From NCBI RefSeq assembly GCF_013116825.1, contig NZ_JABFNS010000052.1, forward strand, positions 1-54,931: DNA of 54,931 bases. Direction: 5' to 3'. This document shows positions 9,122 to 20,592 of the stretch, one piece after another. Origin of the DNA: Myxococcus xanthus (lineage in GTDB: Bacteria > Myxococcota > Myxococcia > Myxococcales > Myxococcaceae). Numbering within the stretch: the stretch's first letter is position 1; each line of letters begins with the position of its first letter. The notes beneath the pieces are model-generated. The model was not told where the DNA came from and searched no databases. It saw only the letters and a list, made by a program, of their open reading frames with translations. The translations under genes were made by a program, and so were the position numbers.

Positions 9122-10661
9122 AGCCCAGCCCTCCGCGAATGTTGCTCGTTCCGGCAATCTTCTTCAGCAGCGTGAAGCTGTGCAGGTACGCGACGGAGGC
9201 GTACAGACCCTCGTATACGAAGATGCGCGCGGTGGCCTGTCCGGACGCGTGCAGGTCCAGCGCGTAGAGGCCGTCCTTGAAGATGGCCGCGTCACCCGCG
9301 CGTTCCTTCACCAGCAGTCCTCGGCCCTCCAGTCCCACCTGGAGGGCGAAGGACACGGGCCCGAGCACGTAGCGCAGCTGCGGCTGGAGCGCGCGCAGCG
9401 ACACCGCCTGCACCTGCGTGTCCAGCGACGACACTCCGTCCGGCCCCGCGCCGCCCACGCCAGGCGGTACGTCGATGCCCAGCGTCCACGTGTCTCCCGT
9501 GGAGGCGTAGGTGGCGCCCACCAGCATGACGCCGAAGAACTGGCCATAGCGGCCGTACTCGACACCCACGCCGCGCAGGTTGCGCGAACCCGGCGCGCGC
9601 ACGTCCCGGGTGCGCAGGCTCTCCAAATCCTCCGAGGTGCTCAGCGGCTGGGTCGCCAGCGACGTGCCCGTGAGGCGCTGCAGTTCGAACGAGGCCTCCA
9701 GGTAGCTCTGCCGCGCCATGGTGGCTTCCTTGCGGCGGCGCATGGCCAGCTTGAAGGACTGCATGGAGGTGGGCGTCAGCGCGTGCTCCAGCGTGAATGT
9801 CCCGCCGGGCACGATCTCCGCCGTCACCTCGTGGGGCTCGTAGCCGTCCAGCGTCAGCGACACCCTGCGCGTGCCGGGCTGGATGCCCTGGTCCACCGCG
9901 GTGGTCCCCACCGGCTGGCCGTCCACGCGAATCTCCGCGCCCTCCGGCTGCGCCTTCACCACCAGCCGCGCGGGCACCTTCTCCAGCGCGGCGCCCAGCT
10001 TCACCTGCTGGCGCGAGCTCAGCACGCGCGTCTCTTCCTTCGGAAGGTGCGAAGCCAGCTCGAAGCGGAAGGTGTGCTCACCTGGCAGCACCTCCGTGGT
10101 GAAGGGCGTGGAGCCCACCTTCACGCCGTCGATGAAGACGGTGGCCCCCGCGGGCGTCGTCTCCGCCACCACCGTGGCGTTGAGCGACAGGAACTTCACC
10201 AGCACGCCGGCCAGGGCCTTCTCGAACGCGGGGTTCGCCGTCTCCGCCTGACCCCGGGCGCCCGTGCCGGGCCGGACGCTGACGGCGCGGAAGCGGTAGC
10301 CGGCGTCGTCCTGGCCCACCTGCACCAGCACGACGCGCTCCAGGCCCAGTGATTCCAGATACGCCTCCAGCGGCTCCCGGCAGCGCGCCTCGCCGGACAC
10401 GCAGCGCAGGTCGCCGCCCTGGCCCTTCAGGTGCGTGGCCAGGGCGCCCCGGCCGATGAGCTGCTCCGCCTGCACGTCCTGCGGTATCAGCGCGGCAATC
10501 CCTTCCTCGGTGCGTTGCAGCAACGCGTCCTGCCCTGGGTACAGGGACTGGACGAGCCACAGCGTGTGCGAAGGGGCGGGGGCCTGGGTGTCCGGGGGCA
10601 TTCCGGGTGCGGCGCCGGCGCTCAGCGCCAGGCTGACACTCAGGAGACAGGAGACGAACAT
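9111..10661 (-). CDS. PEGA-domain outer-membrane-associated protein
   Basis: Protein of 516 residues with a cleavable signal peptide (FVSCLLSVSLALSAGAA). Two PEGA domains at about 165-228 and 232-295 show the repeated pattern of a small Gly/Asp turn (FIDGVKVG, RVDGQPVG) followed by a P-G-x-H/R strand (VLPGEHTF, IQPGTRRV). The C-terminal part (about 370-516) is rich in alternating aromatic and glycine residues and ends in GGLGYAF, with the terminal Phe expected of an outer-membrane barrel; barrel insertion is an inference. The open frame extends far upstream, but the ATG used here has GAGGA just before it and creates the signal sequence. It is first of three genes with the TPR protein and the kinase. 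Confidence 0.85.
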   Translation of the reverse strand: MFVSCLLSVSLALSAGAAPGMPPDTQAPAPSHTLWLVQSLYPGQDALLQRTEEGIAALIPQDVQAEQLIGRGALATHLKGQGGDLRCVSGEARCREPLEAYLESLGLERVVLVQVGQDDAGYRFRAVSVRPGTGARGQAETANPAFEKALAGVLVKFLSLNATVVAETTPAGATVFIDGVKVGSTPFTTEVLPGEHTFRFELASHLPKEETRVLSSRQQVKLGAALEKVPARLVVKAQPEGAEIRVDGQPVGTTAVDQGIQPGTRRVSLTLDGYEPHEVTAEIVPGGTFTLEHALTPTSMQSFKLAMRRRKEATMARQSYLEASFELQRLTGTSLATQPLSTSEDLESLRTRDVRAPGSRNLRGVGVEYGRYGQFFGVMLVGATYASTGDTWTLGIDVPPGVGGAGPDGVSSLDTQVQAVSLRALQPQLRYVLGPVSFALQVGLEGRGLLVKERAGDAAIFKDGLYALDLHASGQATARIFVYEGLYASVAYLHSFTLLKKIAGTSNIRGGLGYAF

Positions 10662-10678
10662 GGCGTCCTCGGGGGAGA

Positions 10679-10706
10679 GGGCCGCGGCGGAACCGACCGG
10701 CGGCCC
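10679..10706 (-). other. leader hairpin before the PEGA gene
   Basis: An inverted repeat GGGCCGC/GCGGCCC (7 bp) with a 14-base loop lies about 20 bases upstream of the PEGA start codon and would form in its mRNA leader. It could influence translation or mRNA stability. No regulatory family was recognised. Confidence 0.3.
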
Positions 10707-10905
10707 CCGTCCAAGGTGTACGCCAATGAACGCTCTCCTGCCTAGGGGGATGTCAGAGAAGATAGGAATTTCAGGGAAGTCTACTTCCAGGGTTGCCTGC
10801 TCGCCTGTCCTCCGGCCGCATGCAGGGAGGCTGGGGGCTGGAGGTCGCTTGGGGTGTGGGGAATGCGCATCCTTCCCCCGGTCGCAGCACCTCCGAGGAG
10901 GCGGA

Positions 10906-11985
10906 ATGGTTCTCCCTGGCAAGGGAATGAGCTGGAAGACGTTCTTCCTGGCGCTGAAGGACGAGTGGACGCGCGACGAGGTGGGGGACGTCGCTGGCGC
11001 GCTCACCTTCCGGGTGATCCTCGCGCTGTTCCCATTCCTGCTGTTCCTGGTGTCGCTGGCGGGCCTCCTCATCGAGCCCGCCCAGGCCCAGGTGCTCATC
11101 CAGGAGCTGGCGCGGGTGGCGCCCCGTGAAGTGACGTCCATCCTGAGCGAGCGCATCGAGGCGCTGGCGAACAGCCGGCCGGTGGGGCTGCTGACGGTGG
11201 GCGGTGTCGGTGCCGTCTGGGCGGCCTCCGCGGGCGTGGTGGCGTTGATGACGGCGCTCAACAAGGTCTACGGCGTGACGGAGTCGCGTCCCATCTGGAA
11301 GCTGCGCGGCATCGCGCTGCTGGTGACGCTGGGAGGAGCGGCGGTGGCCATCTTCGCGGCGTTCGCGGTCATCGTCACGCCTGTCATCGCTGGCAAGCTT
11401 CCCGGCGGGTTGGGCACCGTGCTCATGTGGCTGCGGCTTCCGGTCGCGGGCCTGCTGATGATGTTCCTGTGGGCGGTGCTGTACTACGTGTTGCCGGACG
11501 TGAATCAGCGGTTCCGTTTCATCACCCCGGGCTCGGTGGTGGGCGTGCTCATCTGGGTGTTCGCGTCGTGGGGCTTCTCCCAGTATGTGGCCAACTTCGG
11601 CAAGTACGACGTCAACTACGGCGCCATTGGCGGTGTCATCGTCATGCTGCTGTGGATGTGGATCTCCGCGCAGGTCATCCTGCTGGGTGCGGAAATCAAC
11701 GCCATCCTCGAGCACCGTTCCCCGGAAGGAAAGGCGCCGGGCCAGAAGGACCCGGAGCAGGGCAAGGTGCTGACCGCCACCAAGACGGAGTTGGAGGCGA
11801 AAGGCGCGTCGCTGCCGGGCGCGCCGGGCTTCCAGCCCGTGGTGGACCCGGTGACGGGCCGGTCCCTGGATTGCCCGCCGTCCGCTCCACCCAGGCTGCG
11901 TGACACGCCGCTCGCGGCGGCCTTCAAGTGGACCGTGGGCATGGGCCTGGGGTTGTTCCTGCTGCGCAAGTCGGCCTCCCGGTAG
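10906..11985 (+). CDS. YihY/BrkB family integral membrane protein
   Basis: Protein of 359 residues of the YihY/virulence factor BrkB family, once mis-annotated as ribonuclease BN. The family consists of six-helix inner-membrane proteins of uncertain role, possibly transport. Visible hallmarks are the N-terminal amphipathic segment with DVAGALTFRVILALFPFLLF, several long hydrophobic helices, the conserved YYVLPDVNQRFRFITPG loop near the middle, and a GAIGGVIVMLLWMWIS helix. A hydrophilic tail of about 75 residues ends in another short hydrophobic stretch. The ATG at 10906 is preceded by GAGGAGG with a 4-base spacer; a second in-frame ATG at 10927 is possible. It is transcribed away from the PEGA operon. 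Confidence 0.88.
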   Translation: MVLPGKGMSWKTFFLALKDEWTRDEVGDVAGALTFRVILALFPFLLFLVSLAGLLIEPAQAQVLIQELARVAPREVTSILSERIEALANSRPVGLLTVGGVGAVWAASAGVVALMTALNKVYGVTESRPIWKLRGIALLVTLGGAAVAIFAAFAVIVTPVIAGKLPGGLGTVLMWLRLPVAGLLMMFLWAVLYYVLPDVNQRFRFITPGSVVGVLIWVFASWGFSQYVANFGKYDVNYGAIGGVIVMLLWMWISAQVILLGAEINAILEHRSPEGKAPGQKDPEQGKVLTATKTELEAKGASLPGAPGFQPVVDPVTGRSLDCPPSAPPRLRDTPLAAAFKWTVGMGLGLFLLRKSASR

Positions 11986-12386
11986 ACCGTCCTTCTTTTC
12001 AGCGGCGCTCGCATCACCTATGTCAAGCCGGCCGTGGGCAACGTGGTGAATGACGCGGCGGGCTTCTTCCTCCAGGCCGAGCAGGAGGGGCCCGCGCTCT
12101 TCGTCGAGGTGGACCCGCTCACGCTCTCTCCCGCGCCGCAAGCGGGCGCCCGGGTGCGTGTCACCGTCTCCGAGAAGAGCCTCGTGAATGGCCAGGTGCG
12201 CGCGCGCATCTCCGCGTACGCCGTGCTCAGCACGGGCCACTCGCTGTCGGACCTGGTCCAGGACGTGAGCGGCGTGGATGGTCCTATTCCGTGCAGCGCG
12301 TCGGTGCCACGGACTCGGACACGCGGGATGACGGGTTCGTGGGCGGCTCCTCGTTCGGCGTCCGGAACCCGTCGTCCCGTCAGGGC
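11986..12386 (+). pseudogene. remnant of a secreted/surface protein gene, frameshifted
   Basis: Directly after the YihY stop, in the same frame, a protein-like stretch reads ARITYVKPAVGN and continues for about 90 residues through QAEQEGPALFVEVDPLTLSP, RVRVTVSEKSL and LSDLVQDVSG. Near 12280 sense moves to another frame, which continues WSYSVQRVGATDSDTRDDG and FGVRNPSS. There is no start codon or signal peptide, and the two pieces are in different frames, so this is a decayed copy with a 5' truncation and at least one frameshift, probably also an internal deletion. The wording resembles extracellular lipoprotein or lamin-tail-like proteins that are multicopy in myxobacteria, but I cannot name the family with confidence. 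Confidence 0.6.
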
Positions 12387-12399
12387 AGGGGGAAACGAC

Positions 12400-12446
12400 A
12401 ATCGCCGCCTCGTCCCGGGAGCGCATCCCCGGGCCGGGCGGCGATT
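12400..12446. terminator. strong bidirectional hairpin after the ABC-F gene
   Basis: Perfect 10-bp outer stem AATCGCCGCC/GGCGGCGATT with an inner CCCGGG/CCCGGG stem. It sits 27 bases past the stop of the minus-strand ABC-F gene and is followed on that strand by a short T run (GTTT). It also closes off the plus-strand pseudogene. It is the best rho-independent-like terminator in the window. Confidence 0.7.
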
Positions 12447-12472
12447 CGTGTTTCTGGCCAGCGTCTGACGGA

Positions 12473-16415
<3,943 letters not shown>

Positions 16416-16454
16416 CGGAAGACATTCGCCGCGGTCCGGGTTAATCGACGGGAC

Positions 16455-17321
16455 ATGCGAGACGCCCTTCAGATGGAGGACTGGGGCGGCACCGGTCCGG
16501 TGCTGCACCTGGCCCACGCCAACGGCTTTCCTCCGGGGTGCTACCGCAAACTCATCGAGCACCTGAAGCCGCGCTACCACGTCTTCACGCTCCGCACGCG
16601 GTGCCTCGTGCCGGGCTCCGACCCGCGCGAGCTGCGGACCTGGGATGACATGGCGGATGACCTGATTCACGCCCTGCGTGCTCACGGCGTGCAGGGTGTC
16701 GTGGGCGTGGGGCACAGCATGGGGGGCGTGGCGACGCTGCTGGCCTCCGCGAAGGCGCCCGCGCTCTTCCGGGCCGTGGTGGCGTTGGACCCGGTGTTGT
16801 TCACGGGGACGCGGGAATGGGCGCTCCGTGCCTTGACGCTGCTCGGGCTGCGAAGCCGCGTGCCGCCCGCGAGCCTGGCGCGGCGGCGGCGTGAGTCATG
16901 GGGCGCTCGTGAAGAGGCCGCGCGAAGCTACGGCAAGAAGCCGCTGTTCGCGCGCTTCGACCCGGAGTGCTTCCAGGACTACATCACCCACGGCCTCACC
17001 GAGGCCCCGAGCGGTGGCTTCCGGCTGACCATCCCCAAGGCCTGGGAGGCGCGTGTCTTCGAGACGTCTCCGAAGGATGTCTGGCGCGAGCTGGGCACCG
17101 TGAACGTCCCGGCTCTGGTGATTCGCGGCGGTGAGTCCGACACGCTGACGCGCGACGCGCTGGAGCGGGCCCGCCTCACCTTGAATGTTCCCCAGACGGA
17201 GGAGCTTCCCGGCACGGGGCACCTCTTCCCGCTGGAGCAGCCGGAGCGATGCGCCCAGCGCATCGTCGAGTTCCTCGATGGCCTGGAGTCGGCCCGCGCG
17301 GCTGCCAGGGCCGTATGTTGA
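16455..17321 (+). CDS. alpha/beta hydrolase
   Basis: Hydrolase of 288 residues with an alpha/beta fold. The oxyanion-side motif HANGFPPGCY lies at 21-30, the nucleophile elbow GHSMGG carries Ser88, an acidic residue follows VIRGGESD, and the catalytic His is in GTGHLFPLEQPE. It resembles the esterase/lipase-like relatives of the haloalkane dehalogenase group, but the substrate cannot be inferred. It follows the methyltransferase gene by 39 bases on the same strand and may be co-transcribed. No signal peptide, so it should be cytoplasmic. Confidence 0.88.
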   Translation: MRDALQMEDWGGTGPVLHLAHANGFPPGCYRKLIEHLKPRYHVFTLRTRCLVPGSDPRELRTWDDMADDLIHALRAHGVQGVVGVGHSMGGVATLLASAKAPALFRAVVALDPVLFTGTREWALRALTLLGLRSRVPPASLARRRRESWGAREEAARSYGKKPLFARFDPECFQDYITHGLTEAPSGGFRLTIPKAWEARVFETSPKDVWRELGTVNVPALVIRGGESDTLTRDALERARLTLNVPQTEELPGTGHLFPLEQPERCAQRIVEFLDGLESARAAARAVC

Positions 17322-17767
17322 ACCCCGGGGCGGGTGCTGACATGTCCGGCCCCGACGGTCTTCAGGGGCGCTGACCGGGCCCCTCCGGAGTGACCTTGCG
17401 TGGTCGCTGTTCGGAAATGTCGGGACTTTTGTCGCGCCAAAACCCCCGACATTTCCGAACAGCGAGCTCCGTGTCCGCGTCCGGGCCCCCCACCTGCTGA
17501 GGCCACGTCGGGGCGGGCGCCCAGCGTTGGGACACCCATCCGTTGGGGCCGGCGCTCCTCGAGGTCAGCCCAGCGGCTTGCGCCTCCCGATGGCCCGAGA
17601 CCTGATGGGGCCACCTCGCCCGCGCGCAAACACCCACCCCTTGGGCTCGGCGCTCCTTGGGCCAGGCCTGATGGTTTGCGCCCCTCCGGATGGCCCGGCC
17701 CCGGACGCGGACGGGGACCCTGCTCGCGGATATCCATCCGTTGGGCTCAGCGCTCCTTGGATTCGGC
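17322..17767. other. convergent intergenic region with palindrome and tandem repeats
   Basis: A 446-base gap between the hydrolase and the AbiEi-like gene, whose stops face each other. It holds a 21-bp perfect inverted repeat and three degenerate ~98-bp repeats, listed separately. Open frames through it are rich in Pro, Gly and Arg and look non-coding. Confidence 0.6.
17404..17465. repeat. perfect 21-bp inverted repeat (large palindrome)
   Basis: Arms 17404-17424 and 17445-17465 are exact reverse complements over 21 bases. Inside, TTTTG/CAAAA pair again around a short core after a 2-base mismatch. The fold would be far stronger than an ordinary terminator in this window. Its arms are richer in A/T than the surroundings. 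It may end transcription of both convergent genes, or it may be a dispersed REP-like element; copy number elsewhere cannot be judged here. Confidence 0.85.
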
Positions 17768-17810
17768 TCAGCGGCTTTCGCTCTCCGGATGCCCCGGGAG
17801 TTGATGGAGC
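17532..17810. repeat. three imperfect ~98-bp tandem repeats
   Basis: A unit with the core ATCCGTTGGGGCCGGCGCTC and a tail resembling GCGGCTTTCGCTCTCCGGAT occurs three times, starting near 17534, 17631 and 17731. Copies have diverged; the third shares its right end with the last codons of the AbiEi-like gene. They look like repeated and decayed copies of that gene's 3' end or of a downstream spacer. Confidence 0.6.
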
Positions 17811-18511
17811 AGGGGCGCTTCCAGGAGCCTCGCCCGCGCAGCCTCGCGCGCGAGGAAGGCCTGCCTCACGCGCAGGATGTCCTGGCCTCGCCGTGCTTCG
17901 AGGACCTCGAGATAGGGGCCGACACTCTTCCTGACGCGGCAGATTTCCGCGAAGTGTCGAACCTCATCCGTGGTGGTGAGCCCTGCGAGGAGGGAGTCGT
18001 GGAGCGCTCGCACGGCGATGGGGAATCCCAGCTTGTTTCGATACTTGAACAGGTCCGCGACCGTCTTCGCGACGCCGTAGACGGTGATGGGCAACCCCCC
18101 GAGCAGGCGGTGTTCGATGCCCTCGGCCTGTGCGCGCCCCGAGAAGCGGACCACCTGGAGCGGTGGCTGGTCCCAGCGCGGTTTACGCGCATGCGCTCCG
18201 ATGGCCATCCAGACCTCTGTGGGGGATTCAGGCAACAAGCCGTGGACCCACAGCGCGGACTTCAGGCAGAGCACGCCCCGGGGGACGCGCTTCACGGCGA
18301 TGGCCGCGGCCGTCACCATCGCGCTCGAGCGAGCCCAGACGCCGGGCGCGACTTCTCGCAGGGCCCCGACATTGCACAGCAGGTTGAGTTGGCTGCGTGG
18401 GGCGCCGTGTGCCTCCAGATCTCTCGACCGTAGCAGCCCCAATGACTCGACCAATCTGGCCACGGAGGGCCGGGTCTTGTAGCCAGGCCTCCGACGCATT
18501 CTGCTCCCCAT
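17768..18511 (-). CDS. orphan AbiEi-type antitoxin / DNA-binding protein
   Basis: Protein of 247 residues resembling AbiEi antitoxins of type IV toxin-antitoxin systems. It has an N-terminal winged-helix-like part (ARLVESLGLLRSRDLEAHG, then LLCNVGALREVAPGVWA) and a C-terminal region with the family-like stretches ALWVHGLL, LPITVYGVAKTVADLFKYRNK and LALHDSLL-like helices. In complete systems the AbiEii nucleotidyltransferase toxin follows at once; here the downstream DNA holds only repeats. The last residues (LLHQLPGHPESESR) fall into the third tandem repeat, so the original C-terminus may have been replaced. A second ATG four codons in, with GGGGAG before it, is an equally good start. Confidence 0.72.
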   Translation of the reverse strand: MGSRMRRRPGYKTRPSVARLVESLGLLRSRDLEAHGAPRSQLNLLCNVGALREVAPGVWARSSAMVTAAAIAVKRVPRGVLCLKSALWVHGLLPESPTEVWMAIGAHARKPRWDQPPLQVVRFSGRAQAEGIEHRLLGGLPITVYGVAKTVADLFKYRNKLGFPIAVRALHDSLLAGLTTTDEVRHFAEICRVRKSVGPYLEVLEARRGQDILRVRQAFLAREAARARLLEAPLLHQLPGHPESESR

Positions 18512-18538
18512 TCCCCATCCCTCCCCAGCGCCCGGCGT

Positions 18539-18558
18539 TCCCGGGGCGCATTCCGGGA
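18539..18558 (-). terminator. hairpin after the OmpA-like gene
   Basis: A 6-bp stem TCCCGG/CCGGGA with an 8-base loop lies about 40 bases past the stop of the OmpA-like gene on the minus strand. It may terminate the regulatory cluster before the antitoxin gene. There is no U-tract. Confidence 0.35.
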
Positions 18559-18595
18559 GCAGCGTACCGGGGAGCTCCGACGGCCTTCCGGCGGC

Positions 18596-19141
18596 TCAGC
18601 GCGTGGCCTGCTCCTTCGAGGAGAAGGTGAACTCCGCGCGGCGATTCTTGCGGAGCGCCTCTTCCGTCTGGGTGTCGGACAGTGGCCGCTCCTCGCCGTA
18701 GGAGACGATGGAGAGCTGCTTGGGCTCCACTCCCAGGTTGCGCAGGTAGTCGCGCACCACCGCCGCGCGCCGGTGGCCCAGCGCGATGTTGTACTCCGTG
18801 GTTCCCAGCTCGCAGGTGTGGCCCGACACCATCACCCGCGTCAGGGGCCGCTCCCGCAGGCCCGTGGCGAGCTGCGCGAGCATGTCGCGCGACTCGGGCC
18901 GCAGCGTGGCCGAGTCGAGCTCGAAGTACACCGGATCGGCGGACAGCGGGCCCATGGCCCGGCGGGCCGCATCCTCGTCTTCATCGGAGGTCCCGTTGGA
19001 CGTTGTCGCCGTGGCGGTGGGGCCGCGCTGCCGGTCCGGCAGGTTGTCCGTGACGGAGGACGTCTTGGGCTTGGAAGCGCAACCAACCAGACTGACCGCG
19101 GCGAGGAGAGACAGGAGGGTTCGGTTCATGCCTTGTGTCAT
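18596..19141 (-). CDS. OmpA/Pal-family peptidoglycan-binding lipoprotein
   Basis: Lipoprotein of 181 residues. The signal NRTLLSLLAAVSLVGC ends in a lipobox, so the mature protein should be lipidated on that Cys. A Thr/Ser/Asp-rich linker of about 45 residues leads to an OmpA C-terminal domain: PVYFELDSATLRPES, VSGHTCELGTTEYNIALGHRRA and VSYGEERPL, with the Asp and Arg that bind diaminopimelate. The function is probably tethering the outer membrane to peptidoglycan, as in Pal. It follows the NtrC-like gene by 77 bases on the same strand. An ATG four codons in gives a cleaner signal peptide. Confidence 0.9.
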   Translation of the reverse strand: MTQGMNRTLLSLLAAVSLVGCASKPKTSSVTDNLPDRQRGPTATATTSNGTSDEDEDAARRAMGPLSADPVYFELDSATLRPESRDMLAQLATGLRERPLTRVMVSGHTCELGTTEYNIALGHRRAAVVRDYLRNLGVEPKQLSIVSYGEERPLSDTQTEEALRKNRRAEFTFSSKEQATR

Positions 19142-19218
19142 CTACAAGGCCCGTGCCGCACCCCCTGCCCTCTGAGACGCCCCAACCGTGGCCCGCGCAC
19201 CGTTGCAGCGTGCCCAGG

Positions 19219-20592
19219 TCAGCGTTGCGGATTGCCTTCCGCGCGCTCGCGACGGTGGATGGTGGAGACGTCGATGCCGAGCAGCTCGGCCGCCTTCGTC
19301 TTGTTGCCTCCGCAGCGGGCCACGGCCCAGGCGATGTACTCCGTCTCCAACTGCCGCAAGGGGACGATGGTGCGCTGTGCCGCGGCCAGCGGGTGGCTCT
19401 CCTGGCTGGTGTCCGAAGGCAAGTGGGGGCGCAGCTGCGGCAGCTCCACCACCTCCGTCGAGCCGAGCACGACCAGCCGCTGCACCAGGTTTTCCAGCTC
19501 GCGCACGTTGCCCGCCCAGGGCAGGGCCCCCAGCGCTGCAAGCGTCTCCGGGGAGAACCGCTGCACGACGGAGCGCGGATTGCGCGCCTTGGCCTGCTGG
19601 AGGAAGTGCTCGATGAGCGCGGGGATGTCCTCGCGGCGCTCGCGCAGGGGCGGCAGCCGCAGCGTGACGACGTTGAGCCGGTAGAAGACGTCCGCGCGGA
19701 AGCGGCCTTCCTTGACGCGCGTCTCCAGGTCCTGGTGCGTCGCGGCCACCACCCGCACATCCACCGTTCGCGAGCCGTCCGCGCCCACGGCCCGCACCTC
19801 GCCGTCCTCCAGCACGCGGAGCAGCCGGGCCTGGAGCTCGGGGGCCATGTCGCCAATCTCGTCCAGGAACAGCGTGCCGCCGTCCGCCTCCACGAAGAGG
19901 CCACGCCGGGCCGTGGTGGCGCCGGTGAAGGCGCCCTTGACGTGGCCGAACAGCTCACTCTCCAGAAGCGCGTGTGGAAGCGCGGTGCAGTTGACGGCGA
20001 CGAAGGGCCCCGCGCGCCGGGTGCCCTCGAAGTGCAAGGCCCGGGCGACCAGCTCCTTGCCGCTGCCGCTCTCGCCGCGCACCAGCACCGGGGCGCCGGA
20101 CCAGGCCACCCGCTCAATCAACGTGTAGAGGTCGCGCATCGCGGCGCTGCTGCCCACCAGGGCGCCCAGGCCCCCGCGGTCCGCGGCCTGCTGCTTGAGC
20201 GTGCGGTGCTCGGTGCGCAGGCGGCGCTGCTCCAGCGCGCGCTCCAGGGACAGGCGCACCTCGTCCAGCCGGAAGGGCTTGGTGAAGTAGTGGAACGCGC
20301 CGCGCTTCATCGCCTCCACGGCGCTCTCCACGCCGCCGAAGGCCGTCATCACCACCACGGGCAGGTCCGGGTCCAGCTTGCGCGCGGCGTCGAGCACGTC
20401 GAAGCCGTCCACGTCTTGCATGCGCAGGTCGCACAGCACCGCGTCGTAGACGCGCGCGCGCAGCTGGGCGATGGCATCCGCGCCGCCGGTGGCGATGTCG
20501 ACCTTGTAGCCGTCGTCCGTCAGCGGTTCCTTCAGCATCTGTCCCATCTCGACGTGGTCGTCGACGACGAGGACCCTGGCTCTAGACGACAT
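19219..20592 (-). CDS. sigma54-dependent response regulator (NtrC family)
   Basis: Regulator of 457 residues with the full NtrC layout: receiver domain (acidic pair Asp11/Asp12, phospho-acceptor Asp55 in CDLRMQD, switch Thr83 and Lys105), AAA+ domain with Walker A GESGSGKE at 173-180, the sigma54-contact loop GAFTGA at 220-225, DEIGD, and a C-terminal Fis-type helix-turn-helix (CGGNKTKAAELLGIDVSTIHRR). It should activate sigma54 promoters after phosphorylation. Its start overlaps the end of the sensor kinase gene by 11 bases, so that kinase is the obvious partner. Confidence 0.96.
   Translation of the reverse strand: MSSRARVLVVDDHVEMGQMLKEPLTDDGYKVDIATGGADAIAQLRARVYDAVLCDLRMQDVDGFDVLDAARKLDPDLPVVVMTAFGGVESAVEAMKRGAFHYFTKPFRLDEVRLSLERALEQRRLRTEHRTLKQQAADRGGLGALVGSSAAMRDLYTLIERVAWSGAPVLVRGESGSGKELVARALHFEGTRRAGPFVAVNCTALPHALLESELFGHVKGAFTGATTARRGLFVEADGGTLFLDEIGDMAPELQARLLRVLEDGEVRAVGADGSRTVDVRVVAATHQDLETRVKEGRFRADVFYRLNVVTLRLPPLRERREDIPALIEHFLQQAKARNPRSVVQRFSPETLAALGALPWAGNVRELENLVQRLVVLGSTEVVELPQLRPHLPSDTSQESHPLAAAQRTIVPLRQLETEYIAWAVARCGGNKTKAAELLGIDVSTIHRRERAEGNPQR

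Noticed and set aside
6407..9175. 922-codon plus-strand open frame opposite the kinase and TPR genes
   Set aside because: Translation is His/Arg/Gly/Val-rich without domains; the minus strand encodes clear kinase and TPR motifs. It is a GC-driven shadow.
16979..17737. 252-codon minus-strand open frame spanning the palindrome
   Set aside because: It crosses the hydrolase gene, the palindrome and the repeats, and its Pro/Gly/Arg-rich text has no protein character.
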